Notes: a model not told the origin generated them from the letters alone. A stretch of DNA of 64,000 bases from DATKJS01 sp050015275 (GCA_050015275.1 JBEKBS010000009.1:25802-89801), one strand, 5' to 3'; counted from the stretch's first letter, positions 16,436 through 26,627 are shown. Translations and numbers: made by a program.

Positions 16436-18388
16436 ATGACAAAAAAACTGATCTCCGCGGCGCTTCTCGTTGGCATGATCGCGGTCTTCGCCTCCGCGCA
16501 GGTCCGGGTCGAGTTCAGGAAGACCGGGGAAACATACACGCTCTACGGCAGCGGGCAGCCGGTCGGGGCCCTGGTGCCTTTCAAGGAGGCGGGTTTCGCC
16601 GCCACGGACGGCGTCCTGGAGGTCCAGCCCGGGCTCTTCGAGTGGACGCGGACCTTCACTTACAACGGCGAGGGTTATGTCCGGCCGGCCCGGCTGACGA
16701 TGGAGCTCGAAACGTTCTATGCGTCGAGATACAGTCTCATCCCCGCCGTGTCGTACAACGGAAACCCGTGGGGCAAGGGCTTGGAGCCCAAGGGTTTCAG
16801 AAAGGACGGACAGCCCTGGACCTTCGCCTATCACAGGGTCTCCGTCCCGGGCGCGACCTATTCCGAGTCCGAGGCCTGGTCGGTGGCTCTCTTCAGCCGG
16901 CCGGGGCAGCTCGTCTGCGGCTTCTCCTGCTCCCTCGACCCGGGCCAGGACAGGACCGTCCACCGTCTCGTCTGGCCGGAGGAAGAGACGCCCGTTGTCT
17001 ACGCGGCCCGCGACCTTTATGCGGACGCGTATCATGAGGACTTCCGCATGTCCCGCGGCCAAACGGTCACTCTCAAGGCGTGGATCGTCGCCGGCCCCGT
17101 GACGGTGCCGAAGCACGGCTGGCACGCTCTCTTGGACGCCGCCTGGCAGCTCAGCTCCCACCCCGTCTCGCCGCGGTTCGAGCCCGAAGACCTCTGGGAG
17201 CTCGGCCTCGAGTTCGCCAAAGACAGCCTCTGGGCCGAGGAACAGTCCTTCAAGGGCTTCTCCATCGGCCTCAGCTGGGACGGCGCGAAATGGGCCCAGC
17301 GCCCGTCCTGGAAATACGAGATCGGCTGGGCGGGCCAGAACGCCTCGCTCTCGAACTCTCTCCTTCAGGACTACCTGAAGACTGGTGACCGGACGTCCCT
17401 CGATCTCGGGATGAAATGCCTCGACGCCTGGGCCCGCAACGCGCGGCTCAAGAACGGCCTCTTCCGCTGCCATTTTGATTATCTGATCGGCCTCGGCGAC
17501 CCGAAGACGGAGGTCCAGGACGCCTGCAACCTGGGCCAGGCGGCCCAGGGCTTCTTCGAGGCCTGGGACCTGGCCGCGAAATGCAAGCTCCCGAGGCCGG
17601 AGTACCGCGAGATCGCCGTCGCCATCTGTGATTTCGCGCTCAAGGCCATGCAGCAGGACGGCCGGATCGGCAAGGCCTGGACGAATGACGGCCGGCCCGT
17701 CGACCCCGAGGGGACGACCGGCGCCTACCTCATCCCGCCCCTCCTCACGGCCTACCGTCTCACCCACAAGCCGCCGTATCTCGAAGGCGCGGAGAGGGCC
17801 TTCGCCTTCTACATCGGGGATTTCATCAAGAACGGCTTCACCACGGCCGGCGCCCTGGACACGGATTGCATCGACAAGGAGTCCGCGACGCCCCTGCTCA
17901 AGGCCGCCTTGGACCTCTACGAGCTCACGGGAAAGGAAACGTACCTACGGTGGGCCGAGGATGTCTCCTATTACGTCGCCTCCTGGCAGTGGCACTACAC
18001 TGTGCCTTATCCGGCGGGGACCGTCCTCAACGGGCTCGGCTATGACACCTTGGGCGGGAGCGCCGTCTCGACACAGCATCACCACCAGGACCCCTTCGCC
18101 GTGATCATCGTCAACGATTGGATCAAGCTGGCCGCCCTGACCGGGAAAACCGTCTGGCGGGATCGGGCCCTGGCCGCCTGGGCCAACGGCACGATCGGGA
18201 TCTCGAACGGTGACCTCGTCGTCCTCGGCAAGAAACGGCCGGCCGGAAGCCAGGACGAGGGGTTCCTGCACACCCGTTGGCTCTACCCCTCGAGCGTGAG
18301 CCAGTGGCTCGTCGCCTGGCCGACGGCGTTCCGGCTGGAGACGCTGCGCCTGGCCCCGAACTGGCGGGTTTTCGAAAAGAAGCAATAG
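16436..18388 (+). CDS. Secreted six-hairpin glycosidase-like protein
   Basis: A 650-residue protein with signal peptide MTKKLISAALLVGMIAVFASAQ; AAGGAG precedes the ATG at good spacing, and longer upstream starts lack family features. The N-terminal ~230 residues are beta-rich and the rest is an alpha-helical repeat (LFRCHFDYLIGLGDPKTEVQDACNLGQAAQGFFEAW; LLKAALDLYELTGKETYLRWAE; AVSTQHHHQDPF) typical of (alpha/alpha)6 glycosidase barrels. I cannot assign a GH family. The stop is 102 bases before the four-module glycosidase gene on the same strand, so the two probably form one operon fed by the promoter at 16313. Confidence 0.75.
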   Translation: MTKKLISAALLVGMIAVFASAQVRVEFRKTGETYTLYGSGQPVGALVPFKEAGFAATDGVLEVQPGLFEWTRTFTYNGEGYVRPARLTMELETFYASRYSLIPAVSYNGNPWGKGLEPKGFRKDGQPWTFAYHRVSVPGATYSESEAWSVALFSRPGQLVCGFSCSLDPGQDRTVHRLVWPEEETPVVYAARDLYADAYHEDFRMSRGQTVTLKAWIVAGPVTVPKHGWHALLDAAWQLSSHPVSPRFEPEDLWELGLEFAKDSLWAEEQSFKGFSIGLSWDGAKWAQRPSWKYEIGWAGQNASLSNSLLQDYLKTGDRTSLDLGMKCLDAWARNARLKNGLFRCHFDYLIGLGDPKTEVQDACNLGQAAQGFFEAWDLAAKCKLPRPEYREIAVAICDFALKAMQQDGRIGKAWTNDGRPVDPEGTTGAYLIPPLLTAYRLTHKPPYLEGAERAFAFYIGDFIKNGFTTAGALDTDCIDKESATPLLKAALDLYELTGKETYLRWAEDVSYYVASWQWHYTVPYPAGTVLNGLGYDTLGGSAVSTQHHHQDPFAVIIVNDWIKLAALTGKTVWRDRALAAWANGTIGISNGDLVVLGKKRPAGSQDEGFLHTRWLYPSSVSQWLVAWPTAFRLETLRLAPNWRVFEKKQ

Positions 18389-18490
18389 CCCGGGCGTTGC
18401 GATGGCCGATGACCGGACGGCGGGTCCCCTGCGCGGCGAGACCGACTTCGCTGCGGACCCCGCGGCATTCCTGAAGCGAGGGAGGGTCCG

Positions 18491-21400
18491 ATGGCGCGCA
18501 TGATGACAAGGATCCCGATCCTGATAACCCTGTTCGTTCTTACTTCCGGGCTTGTCCGGCCGGCCGCCGCCGACGCGCAAGCTCAAGCCCGTCCCGTCGC
18601 CGGGATGCGCACGCCGCCCGCGCCGCTTTTTCGCGATCCCGTCTACGACGGCGCGGCCGACCCCTCCTTCATTTGGAACGACGCCGAGCGGGCTTGGTGG
18701 GTCTTTTACACGAACCGCCGGGCCAACGCGCCCGACGCCCAGGACGGCGTCCGCTGGTGCCATGGGACCGACATCGGCATCGCCTCCTCTCCGGACGGCC
18801 GGACCTGGGCTTATCGGGGCACGGCCAAGGGGCTCGAATTCGAGGCGGGCCGCAACACCTTCTGGGCGCCCTGCCTCGTCGAGCATTCCCGGACCTACCA
18901 CATGTTCGTTGCCTACGTGCGCGGCGTGCCCGCCGACTGGAGCGGCGAGCGGCACATCGTCCATTACACGAGCCGCGACCTCGTCCACTGGACGTTCAGT
19001 TCCATTCTCGCGCTGAGCTCGGCCCAGGTCATCGACCCCTTCGTTTACGCCAAGCCGTCCGGCGGCTGGCGGATGTGGTACAAGGACGAGGCCCACGGCT
19101 CTCACATTTATGCCGCCGACAGCGAGGACCTCGACCGTTGGGCCGTCAAGGGAGCGGTCGTCACCGCCGGAGCCCAGGAAGGGCCGGCCGTCTTCTGGTG
19201 GCGGGGCGCCTATTGGATGCTCGTCGACCGCTGGCAGGGGATGGCGGTGCTGCGTTCGGACGAACTCGAGCGCTGGACCGAGCAGCCGGGGACGATCCTC
19301 GGCGTGCCGGGCACCCGGCCCGACGACGCCGACATCGGCCGCCACGGCGAAGTCGTCGTCCAGGGGCGCGACGCCTACCTCTTCTATTTCACCCATCCGT
19401 TCGGACCGAAGGACCATGTCCGGCCCGGCCAGCACCGCTCCTCGTTGCAAGTGGCGAAGTTGGAGCTCGCCGGCGGCCGGATCGTCTGCGACCGGAATGA
19501 GCCGTTCGACCTCGAGCTCGGGCCGCCGAGCGGATTCCGGCCGGCGAAAAGGTTCGAGAGCCGTCTCGATCTCCTCACGTCCGACGCGAAGCTGGCCGCG
19601 GCCTTCGTCTGGGCCAAGGGGCAGGCGCTCGACTACGTCTTTCCGGCCGCCGTCTACGGCGATCCGGCGGGCGACTGGTACGAGGCGGCCCTGCCCGGCC
19701 GGTTCGCCTTCTGCATGCGCGACGTCTCCCACCAGGCCACCGGGGCCCATGTCCTTGGTCTGGCGGATTTCAATCTGAACATGCTGAGGAGATTCGCGGC
19801 GGGCCTCGCCTCCTCCCGGCGCCACGCCTCGTTCTGGGAGATCGACAAGTGGGGCAGGCCGGCGCCCGTCGATTATAAGAACGACCGGGATTTCTGGTAC
19901 AACCTGCCCGCCAACTTTGATGTCGTGGACGCCTGCCGGCGCCAGTATCTATGGACGGGGAACCGGGCCTACCTCGACGACCCCGCGTTCGCCTCGTTCT
20001 GCCGGCAGAGCGTAACCTCCTATGTCGACGCGTGGGACAACGACGGAGACGGGGTTCCCGACCATCGGACGGTCGACGGGAACCGCGGGCTGGGGAGCTA
20101 CGACGAGGGTCCGCTGTCGGACCGGACGGCCATCGGCGCCGACCTCATCGCCGCCGAGGCCCGGGCGTTCCTGTCCTATGCCGAGATGCTGAGGATGAGG
20201 GGAGATGTCGAGACGGCGGGAAGCCTCGAAGCCAGGGCCGCCGGCCTGCAGCGGGCGTTTTACAAAAAGTGGTGGAGTCCGGAGCTCGGGCGTTTCGCCG
20301 GGCTCATGCTCCAGGGCGGGGCTCTCAATTTCGAGGACTTGTTCTGGTCCGGCGTTTTCCCGCTCTATTTCGGCTTCCTCCGTCCAGGTCCCGAGCGCGA
20401 CATGACCCTGAATCGGATCGCCGGGGGGGAGGCGGAGGGCATCGAGATAGAGTCTTACCTGCCCGAGGTCTTTTATCGTTTCGGTCGGGACGAGGCGGCC
20501 TACACCGAGGTTCTGAAGCTCTCGGACCCGGCGAAGAAACGGCGGGAATACCCGGAGGTTGCCTTCGCCCTGGTCGGCGCCATCGCGACGGGTACGATGG
20601 GCGTCGAGCCGGAGTCCGGGGGGCGCGCGGTCGCGACGCGATCGCGGCTGACGGCGGAGGCGGCGTGGGCCGAACTCGTCCACGTGCCCGTCTTCGGGAA
20701 CGTGATCGATATCCGTCACGAGGGCCGCGACCGTTCGGCCCTGACGAATCGATCGGGCCCTGCCCTCGCCTGGCGCGCGGCGTTCGATGGACGGTGGAAG
20801 GAGCTGACAGTGGATGGACGTCCGACGGAGGCTTTTCAGGGACCGGACGAGGCTGGACACGCCACGAGCTGGGTGACCATGGAAGTTCCGCCAAGCCGGA
20901 CCGTCACCGTCGCGGTCGGGGAAGGGCGCGTCTCGGCCGGCCGCCCCCGATGGGACGAAGCCCGGGCTCGGGCCTGGGCCGAATGCAGGCCTTGGGTCCT
21001 CGGCTGCAACTATGTTCCCAGGACGGCCATCAACACCCTCGAGATGTGGCAGTCCGAGACGTACGACCCGAAGACGATCGACCAGGAGCTCGGCTGGGCC
21101 GAGTCCCTCGGCTTCAACGCCGCCCGGGTCTTCCTCCATTACGCCCTATGGGAGCAGGATCCGGAGGGCTTCACCCGGCGGCTTGAGGACTTCCTCCGGA
21201 TCGCCGACCGGCATCACATCGGGACAATGTTCGTCCTCTTCGACGACTGCTGGAATGACTCGTTCAAGCTCGGCCCGCAGCCCGTGCCTCGACCCGGCGT
21301 CCATAACTCCGGCTGGGTCCGCTGCCCGGGGACGAAAATGATCGCCGATCCGTCCCGCTGGGGGATCCTCGAGAGCTACACGAAGGGCGTCATCGGCGCG

Positions 21401-23314
21401 TTCGGGAAGGACCGTCGCGTCCTGGCCTGGGACCTCTATAACGAGCCGGGCGGGCCGAAGACCCTGCCTCTCCTGAAAACGGTCTTCGAGTGGGCCAGGT
21501 CGGCGGCGCCCATCCAGCCCCTGACCTCCGGCATCTGGGACGACGCGAAGGACCTCGAGGAGCTCAACCGCTTCCAGGTCGAAAACTCCGACATCGTCTC
21601 GTTCCACGCCTATTTTGATGAAGCGGGCACGAAGAAAAGGCTGGAGGCGCTGAGAGCTCTCAAGCGGCCTCTCATCTGCACGGAATACATGGCCCGGACG
21701 GCCGGAAGCCGGTTCGACAACATCCTTCCCCTCTTCAAGGCCGGGGACGTCGGGGCGATGAGCTGGGGCCTCGTGAGCGGCAAGACCCAGACGATCTTTC
21801 CCTGGGGGTCGAAAGAAGGGAGCCCGGAGCCGGCGGTCTGGCACCACGACATCTTCCGGCCGGACGGGCGGCCGTTTTCGCAGGCCGAGGTCCAGGTCAT
21901 CCGGCAAGCCGCGGGCTTCGATCTCCCGGGAAAGGAAAAAGCGGCGGGGGGGCACGTCCTGTCCTCTCCTCATCAGGCCTGGACCCTGATCCCGCCCATG
22001 GGCTGGAACAGCTGGGATTCGTTCGGCCAAGCCATGACGGAAGTCGAGGCCAAGGCCAACGCCGATTTCATGGCGGCGAAGCTCGCCCGTTACGGATGGC
22101 GGTATATCGTTGTCGATATCCAGTGGTATGAGCCGCAGATGATGGGGCCGGATTATCCGCTCGAATCGCGGGCCGACGTGGATGGGTTCGGCCGCTTCCG
22201 TCCGGCCGAGAACAAGTTCCCGTCGGCGGCGGGGCGCAAGGGCCTCAAACCGCTCGCGGATTACGTCCATGGGAAGGGACTCAAGTTCGGTCTCCATATT
22301 GTCCGCGGCATTCCCCGGAAAGCCGTCGAGCAAAACACTCCGATCGAAGGCACATCCTATCGCGCGGCCGACATCGCCCTCAAGACTGACTATTGCCCGT
22401 GGAACGTGGACCAGTGGGGCGTCGCTGTGACCAAGCCCGGCGCCCAGGAATGGTATGACTCGTTCTTCCGCCTCCTCGCGTCCTGGGGCGTCGATTTCGT
22501 CAAGGTCGACGACATCTCGCAACCTTATCGGGCCCGGGAGATCGAGATCCTCCGCGCGGCCATCGATAAGTCCGGACGGCCCATCGTCCTGAGTCTCTCG
22601 CCCGGGCCGACGCCGATCGAGAAGGCCGGCCACGTTGCCCAAAACGCCAACATGTGGCGCCTTCTGAGCGACCTCTGGGACTACTGGGACCAGGTCCTGC
22701 CGGCCTTCCGGAAGCTCCACGATTGGGCGCCTTACGCCGGGCCCGGCCATTGGCCCGACCCCGACATGCTTCCCCTTGGCCATCTCCGCTATCTGCCGCC
22801 CGGCTGGTCACAGAACAAGACGACGAGCCGGGAATATTTCGCCATGACCGCGCACGGGGGCCGCGAGGACGTCCCGAATTTCCTGACCCGCGACGAACAG
22901 CGGACGGTGATGACGCTCTGGACGATCGCCCGGTGCCCGCTGATGTTCGGCGGCCATCTGCCGGCGAGCGACGACTGGACGCTCTCGCTCATCACGAACG
23001 AAGAGGTCATCGCCGTCAATCAGCGGAGCCGGGGCAACCGTCAGCTCTTCAACGCGAACGGCCTCGTCGCCTGGGTCGCCGGGAGCGAGGACGAAGGGGC
23101 GCGATATCTCGCCGTTTTCAATGCCGCCGACAGGGGAGAAAAAGACGCCGCGGCCGGACTCGGGATCAGCGTCCGTCTCTCGGACCTCGGGTTCCCGGGA
23201 CCGTGCGAAATCCGCGACCTCTGGGCGAAAAAGGACCTCGGCAGTCTTGCCGGTGAGTTCGCGCCGGTTATCCCGTGGCACGGGGCCGGACTGTACCGGA
23301 TCAAGGGAAAATGA
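18491..23314 (+). CDS. Four-module secreted glycosidase: GH43-like, six-hairpin, GH5-like and GH27
   Basis: A 1607-residue single reading frame starting at ATG 18491 (GGGAGGG upstream) with signal peptide to about residue 33. Module 1 (about 45-340): five-bladed propeller with GH43-type acids D57 (ADPSF), D182 (VIDPF) and E230 (AQEGP). Module 2 (about 350-700): (alpha/alpha)6 helices, with DNDGDGVPD and SYDEG, then a beta region to 825. Module 3 (825-1145): TIM barrel like GH5/clan A, acid/base E985 in LYNEPG, nucleophile E1065 in CTEYM. Module 4 (1160-1607): GH27 alpha-galactosidase-like, starting PPMGWNSWDSFG, nucleophile D1340 in VKVDD, acid/base D1394 in LLSDLWD, closing beta domain. All visible catalytic acids are retained. 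Likely acts outside the inner membrane on a branched, galactose-containing glycan; substrate is inference. Confidence 0.88.
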   Translation: MARMMTRIPILITLFVLTSGLVRPAAADAQAQARPVAGMRTPPAPLFRDPVYDGAADPSFIWNDAERAWWVFYTNRRANAPDAQDGVRWCHGTDIGIASSPDGRTWAYRGTAKGLEFEAGRNTFWAPCLVEHSRTYHMFVAYVRGVPADWSGERHIVHYTSRDLVHWTFSSILALSSAQVIDPFVYAKPSGGWRMWYKDEAHGSHIYAADSEDLDRWAVKGAVVTAGAQEGPAVFWWRGAYWMLVDRWQGMAVLRSDELERWTEQPGTILGVPGTRPDDADIGRHGEVVVQGRDAYLFYFTHPFGPKDHVRPGQHRSSLQVAKLELAGGRIVCDRNEPFDLELGPPSGFRPAKRFESRLDLLTSDAKLAAAFVWAKGQALDYVFPAAVYGDPAGDWYEAALPGRFAFCMRDVSHQATGAHVLGLADFNLNMLRRFAAGLASSRRHASFWEIDKWGRPAPVDYKNDRDFWYNLPANFDVVDACRRQYLWTGNRAYLDDPAFASFCRQSVTSYVDAWDNDGDGVPDHRTVDGNRGLGSYDEGPLSDRTAIGADLIAAEARAFLSYAEMLRMRGDVETAGSLEARAAGLQRAFYKKWWSPELGRFAGLMLQGGALNFEDLFWSGVFPLYFGFLRPGPERDMTLNRIAGGEAEGIEIESYLPEVFYRFGRDEAAYTEVLKLSDPAKKRREYPEVAFALVGAIATGTMGVEPESGGRAVATRSRLTAEAAWAELVHVPVFGNVIDIRHEGRDRSALTNRSGPALAWRAAFDGRWKELTVDGRPTEAFQGPDEAGHATSWVTMEVPPSRTVTVAVGEGRVSAGRPRWDEARARAWAECRPWVLGCNYVPRTAINTLEMWQSETYDPKTIDQELGWAESLGFNAARVFLHYALWEQDPEGFTRRLEDFLRIADRHHIGTMFVLFDDCWNDSFKLGPQPVPRPGVHNSGWVRCPGTKMIADPSRWGILESYTKGVIGAFGKDRRVLAWDLYNEPGGPKTLPLLKTVFEWARSAAPIQPLTSGIWDDAKDLEELNRFQVENSDIVSFHAYFDEAGTKKRLEALRALKRPLICTEYMARTAGSRFDNILPLFKAGDVGAMSWGLVSGKTQTIFPWGSKEGSPEPAVWHHDIFRPDGRPFSQAEVQVIRQAAGFDLPGKEKAAGGHVLSSPHQAWTLIPPMGWNSWDSFGQAMTEVEAKANADFMAAKLARYGWRYIVVDIQWYEPQMMGPDYPLESRADVDGFGRFRPAENKFPSAAGRKGLKPLADYVHGKGLKFGLHIVRGIPRKAVEQNTPIEGTSYRAADIALKTDYCPWNVDQWGVAVTKPGAQEWYDSFFRLLASWGVDFVKVDDISQPYRAREIEILRAAIDKSGRPIVLSLSPGPTPIEKAGHVAQNANMWRLLSDLWDYWDQVLPAFRKLHDWAPYAGPGHWPDPDMLPLGHLRYLPPGWSQNKTTSREYFAMTAHGGREDVPNFLTRDEQRTVMTLWTIARCPLMFGGHLPASDDWTLSLITNEEVIAVNQRSRGNRQLFNANGLVAWVAGSEDEGARYLAVFNAADRGEKDAAAGLGISVRLSDLGFPGPCEIRDLWAKKDLGSLAGEFAPVIPWHGAGLYRIKGK

Positions 23315-23325
23315 CCGGGAACCCC

Positions 23326-25173
23326 TCAGATGAGGTCTCTGAGGGTCACCGTCACTTCCCGGGTTTTGCCGCCCGATCCGACCCGCAGCCGGATTTTGGT
23401 GCCGGGCGGATTGGACGTGAGCATTCTTCGCGCCGCGGGCAGTGAAAGCTCGGCCGGCGTCTTCCCGCCGATCGCCACGATGAGATCGCCCTCTCTCAGC
23501 CCGGCTTCGGCCGCCGGTCCCTTGGGAAGAACGGACACCACCTTGAAGGCTCCGTTCGCCAGGTTCAGCCAAAGGCCGGCGCGATCATAGTCATCCGGCC
23601 GGGAGTAGTTGGCGTTCCGTTCGAAGATCAGCCGCTGCCTGTCATAATCGAAAATGACGTTGAACCGCTTCAGGACGCCGCCGCCGACGTTCCCCGCCAC
23701 GTACGGATCCGTGAAGGCCCCCTTCGTCTGCGCGGAAATTTCCGTCAGAGGGTTCTCGACGGTGACGTTCCCCAGTTTGAGGACTTGCGCCCGCGTCACG
23801 AGCCCCCGGGCCGGGCCGCCGACGCCCCAGCCGGTGATCGTCTCGACTTTCGGCTTATAGCGCGCTTTCAGGCTGTGCTTCTCGGCGAACGGAGCCAGGA
23901 CGGTCAGCGAGGACCGGCTCCCGGTGTCGATGTCGAACTTCCCGGCCACGCCGTCGATCTCGCCCTCGACCTGAGGGATCTGACCGTTGAACTTGAACGG
24001 GACAGCCGTCCCCGGGCCGGCATAAGAAAACGCCGACGGCACTGTCAGTGTCAGCCGGCCGTGTTCGTAGTCGATGCTCACCACGAATCGCTTGAAGACT
24101 TCATAGCCGACAAGTCCCTGGATGGGCATGCCTTCGACATCTCCCAGCGCTGAGAGGGAGAAAACGGCGAAGATCTGGTTCGAGAGCGTGGCCTCCCCGA
24201 TCTGGAGAGCCTGGACTTTCGTCATGCCGACATCCTCGGATTTTTCTCCGACGCCGCGGCCTTGGAGGGCCCCTTCGGATTTCAATCCGAGCTCCCTGGC
24301 CAGGTCGACGCTGACGATGTTTTGGCCTCCCGTGTCGCAGAGGAGCCGGAACGGCCCTTTCCCGTTGAGAACGGCCTGGACGTAAATATGATTGTTCAGG
24401 AGCTCGAAAGGCACGGTCGTCGAGCTCCGGCCTCCGGAGATCGCAAAATCCGGAGGCGGCGGGCCCGGCATCCGGAACATCTCGTCGTTCAACGGGGCAT
24501 TCAATTCCACGCTTTCGACCGTGATGAGCTGGTCGTAACGGACTTCGCCGTTGGTCGAGCGCGATAAATAGGGAATTTTAATTCCGGAGATTTCGCGGTA
24601 ATCGGAGAAGTACGTCGTCCGGGTTTCCATGGCCGTTTTTTCGACGATGCGGTCCAGGAGATAGGTTCTGGCATCGATCCACAGGTCGAACGCCCGGCCG
24701 CCCCGGGGGGTGATCCTGATAACGTGGAATTGACGGTCGTTTTGCTGTTTCAGGCCCGGATACTCGACGGCACCTTCCCAACGTTCCGGGAACCAGTAGG
24801 CCAGCGAGCGCCGGAAGGCGTCGTTGACGGCTTCCTCCTTCGCATCGCCTCCTTCCTCGGCGTGGGAGTGCTTCGAGGGGTCCTGGGACCAGACCGTCCG
24901 GCCGTCGAACCCCTCGGCTCCGGTGAATATCCCCAGCTGAAAGCTCGTGAAGGACCGTCCCTTCAGAATGTCCTCCCAGGACTCGCCCGTCCCCTTCATG
25001 CCGCCGACCGCGAGGGCGACCTTGGAGTGCATGGAAAAAACCGAATCCCAGGCCGCTCCTCCGGAGGCGTCCTTGGCTCTTGCCAGGATATCCTTCGGGT
25101 TCTCCAGCGCCTGGCAGACGACGGCGACAAGCCATAAGAGGGACAGAAAAAGCAGGAATTTTTTAGTTTTCAT
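23326..25173 (-). CDS. Secreted retropepsin-like aspartyl protease fold with PDZ domain
   Basis: A 615-residue protein with signal peptide MKTKKFLLFLSLLWLVAVVCQA. Residues about 25-260 resemble an outer-membrane lipoprotein/LolA-like beta domain (WSQDPSKH, RAFDLWIDARTYLLDRIV, DYREISGIKIPY). Two retropepsin-like halves follow, each with the D-[TS]-G motif: RLLCDTGGQN and KFDIDTGSRSS. The last ~90 residues are a PDZ domain (VVSVLPKGPAAEAGLREGDLIVAIGG). Bacterial proteins of this layout are annotated as clan AA aspartic peptidases, mostly uncharacterised. GGAGAG lies before ATG 25173. It converges with the four-module glycosidase, eleven bases between stops. Confidence 0.82.
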   Translation of the reverse strand: MKTKKFLLFLSLLWLVAVVCQALENPKDILARAKDASGGAAWDSVFSMHSKVALAVGGMKGTGESWEDILKGRSFTSFQLGIFTGAEGFDGRTVWSQDPSKHSHAEEGGDAKEEAVNDAFRRSLAYWFPERWEGAVEYPGLKQQNDRQFHVIRITPRGGRAFDLWIDARTYLLDRIVEKTAMETRTTYFSDYREISGIKIPYLSRSTNGEVRYDQLITVESVELNAPLNDEMFRMPGPPPPDFAISGGRSSTTVPFELLNNHIYVQAVLNGKGPFRLLCDTGGQNIVSVDLARELGLKSEGALQGRGVGEKSEDVGMTKVQALQIGEATLSNQIFAVFSLSALGDVEGMPIQGLVGYEVFKRFVVSIDYEHGRLTLTVPSAFSYAGPGTAVPFKFNGQIPQVEGEIDGVAGKFDIDTGSRSSLTVLAPFAEKHSLKARYKPKVETITGWGVGGPARGLVTRAQVLKLGNVTVENPLTEISAQTKGAFTDPYVAGNVGGGVLKRFNVIFDYDRQRLIFERNANYSRPDDYDRAGLWLNLANGAFKVVSVLPKGPAAEAGLREGDLIVAIGGKTPAELSLPAARRMLTSNPPGTKIRLRVGSGGKTREVTVTLRDLI

Positions 25174-25224
25174 GGCCCGACTCTCCAAGACGATTTTTTC
25201 ACATTCCCAATAAGAAATACGATT

Positions 25225-26586
25225 TTAGCGAAGAGAGGTTCCCCTTCTGATTTCTTCCTTGGCGATCCTCTCATATTCCGCCTTGTCCAGGAGGCGGACC
25301 TCGTGGAGGCACCACTGATAGCCGCTGCCGGGCGGATTCCCGACGTAGGCCGGATCGTTCTGGCCGTACGTGAAATTCGCCGAATAACTGAGCCAGGCCG
25401 TCCTGCCATCGGCACCGATGAACTTCGACGGGAAGTGCACGAAATAAGCCTGGGGACCGAAGTCCTTCCAGTAGGCCGCGATCTTCCACGGGCCCGTGAT
25501 CTCGGAGGATTCCAGGATGTAGGTGTCCATGGATTTGATCGTCGGCCAGCCGTCGGTGATGCACATGAGATACTTCTTCAAGGGGGCGTCGTAGGTCATC
25601 GTGACGCAGCCGCAGTGGTTGTTCCAGCTGAAGAGGGGCCGGATTTTCGAAAAATCGGAGCTCCAGAGGGGTTTTCCGTCACGGCCGTTCCCCGCATAGA
25701 ACTCGTAACTTTTCATGTCATTGATCGTTTCGGGAGAGGGCTTGACCCGGGCCAGATAGATTTCGTCGCCCGAGATCCAGCTCAGGTTTCCGGCGCGGGG
25801 GTTCGGGTCGGGGGCCGTCGCGCCGTGGCCGACGAGGTAGGCCTTGCCGTCTGGAGAATGCGTCATGTTCTTCCCGAAGTCCACGAAGTGAGGCGAGCCC
25901 ATCTTGACCGGCTCGGCGCCCCAAACCGAGGTCTTCTCGCCGAAGAGGGGATTGGCCGGCGTCGGCAGGGGCGGCTCCCAGGTCTTGCCGAAGTCGCGCG
26001 AAATCCGGAAGCCGACGAACGGCCCCAGGATCGGCCAGTTCATGCTCCAGGCGGGATGGTCGAACAGGCAATAGGTTCCGTAGTACCAGACGCCGTTATG
26101 GACGAGCGAACCGCAGGGATACCGTCCTTCGTACGGGCTGGGGTCGCCGGGGAACGTCCCGAGGTTCGTGATCTTGAGGCTGAGGGGATCCTGGCCTTCG
26201 ATCATCGCCTGGCCGGTGCGCGCGTCCTTCCCGCCCGATGAACAACTGGCTTTGCCGACCTCGCCGTCGGTCCAGGGCGAGTACATGTTCCCGTCCGAGG
26301 CCCACGACGGATACCACGTGTCCGCGTGCTCGTAGGTCGCATAGCGCCCCGTGAAGCCGATGTCGGCGATTTCTTCGGAACGCGGGACCGGGAGCTTGAT
26401 CGCCCAGGAGTCCATCTTGACGTACTGCGGCCAGAGCCTGATGGCGCCGGGTGCCGGCGCCGTCCCTGCTTGGCGCGCCTTCGACCGGCCGAAACTCGGC
26501 GTGCCGGCCAGGATCAAAGATAAGGCCAGCCCAAGGGCCGCCCAACGGCGAGATATGTTTCGATGGTTCCTGGCTATCGGGCCCAA
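25225..26586 (-). CDS. Secreted beta-propeller protein (sialidase/GH43-like fold), function unknown
   Basis: A 453-residue protein starting at TTG 26586, chosen because AGGAGG stands five bases upstream. A signal sequence (RRWAALGLALSLILAGTPSFG) is followed by repeated propeller-like segments: GFRISRDFGKTWEPP is an Asp-box-like S-x-D-x-G-x-T-W motif of sialidase propellers, and YLVGHG, YLMCITDGW, WLSYSAN are blade strands. I cannot pick a GH family and see no certain catalytic set. The promoter at 26628-26657 lies upstream. Context (glycosidase block) suggests carbohydrate binding or cleavage. Confidence 0.7.
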   Translation of the reverse strand: MGPIARNHRNISRRWAALGLALSLILAGTPSFGRSKARQAGTAPAPGAIRLWPQYVKMDSWAIKLPVPRSEEIADIGFTGRYATYEHADTWYPSWASDGNMYSPWTDGEVGKASCSSGGKDARTGQAMIEGQDPLSLKITNLGTFPGDPSPYEGRYPCGSLVHNGVWYYGTYCLFDHPAWSMNWPILGPFVGFRISRDFGKTWEPPLPTPANPLFGEKTSVWGAEPVKMGSPHFVDFGKNMTHSPDGKAYLVGHGATAPDPNPRAGNLSWISGDEIYLARVKPSPETINDMKSYEFYAGNGRDGKPLWSSDFSKIRPLFSWNNHCGCVTMTYDAPLKKYLMCITDGWPTIKSMDTYILESSEITGPWKIAAYWKDFGPQAYFVHFPSKFIGADGRTAWLSYSANFTYGQNDPAYVGNPPGSGYQWCLHEVRLLDKAEYERIAKEEIRRGTSLR

Positions 26587-26627
26587 GGTTTCCTCCTGCG
26601 CCGCGGGAGCATTCCCTGACTGGGCCT

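Noticed and set aside
19949..21186. Long frames on both strands inside the four-module glycosidase
   Set aside because: GC-rich shadow frames, Arg/Pro-rich, no RBS or motifs.
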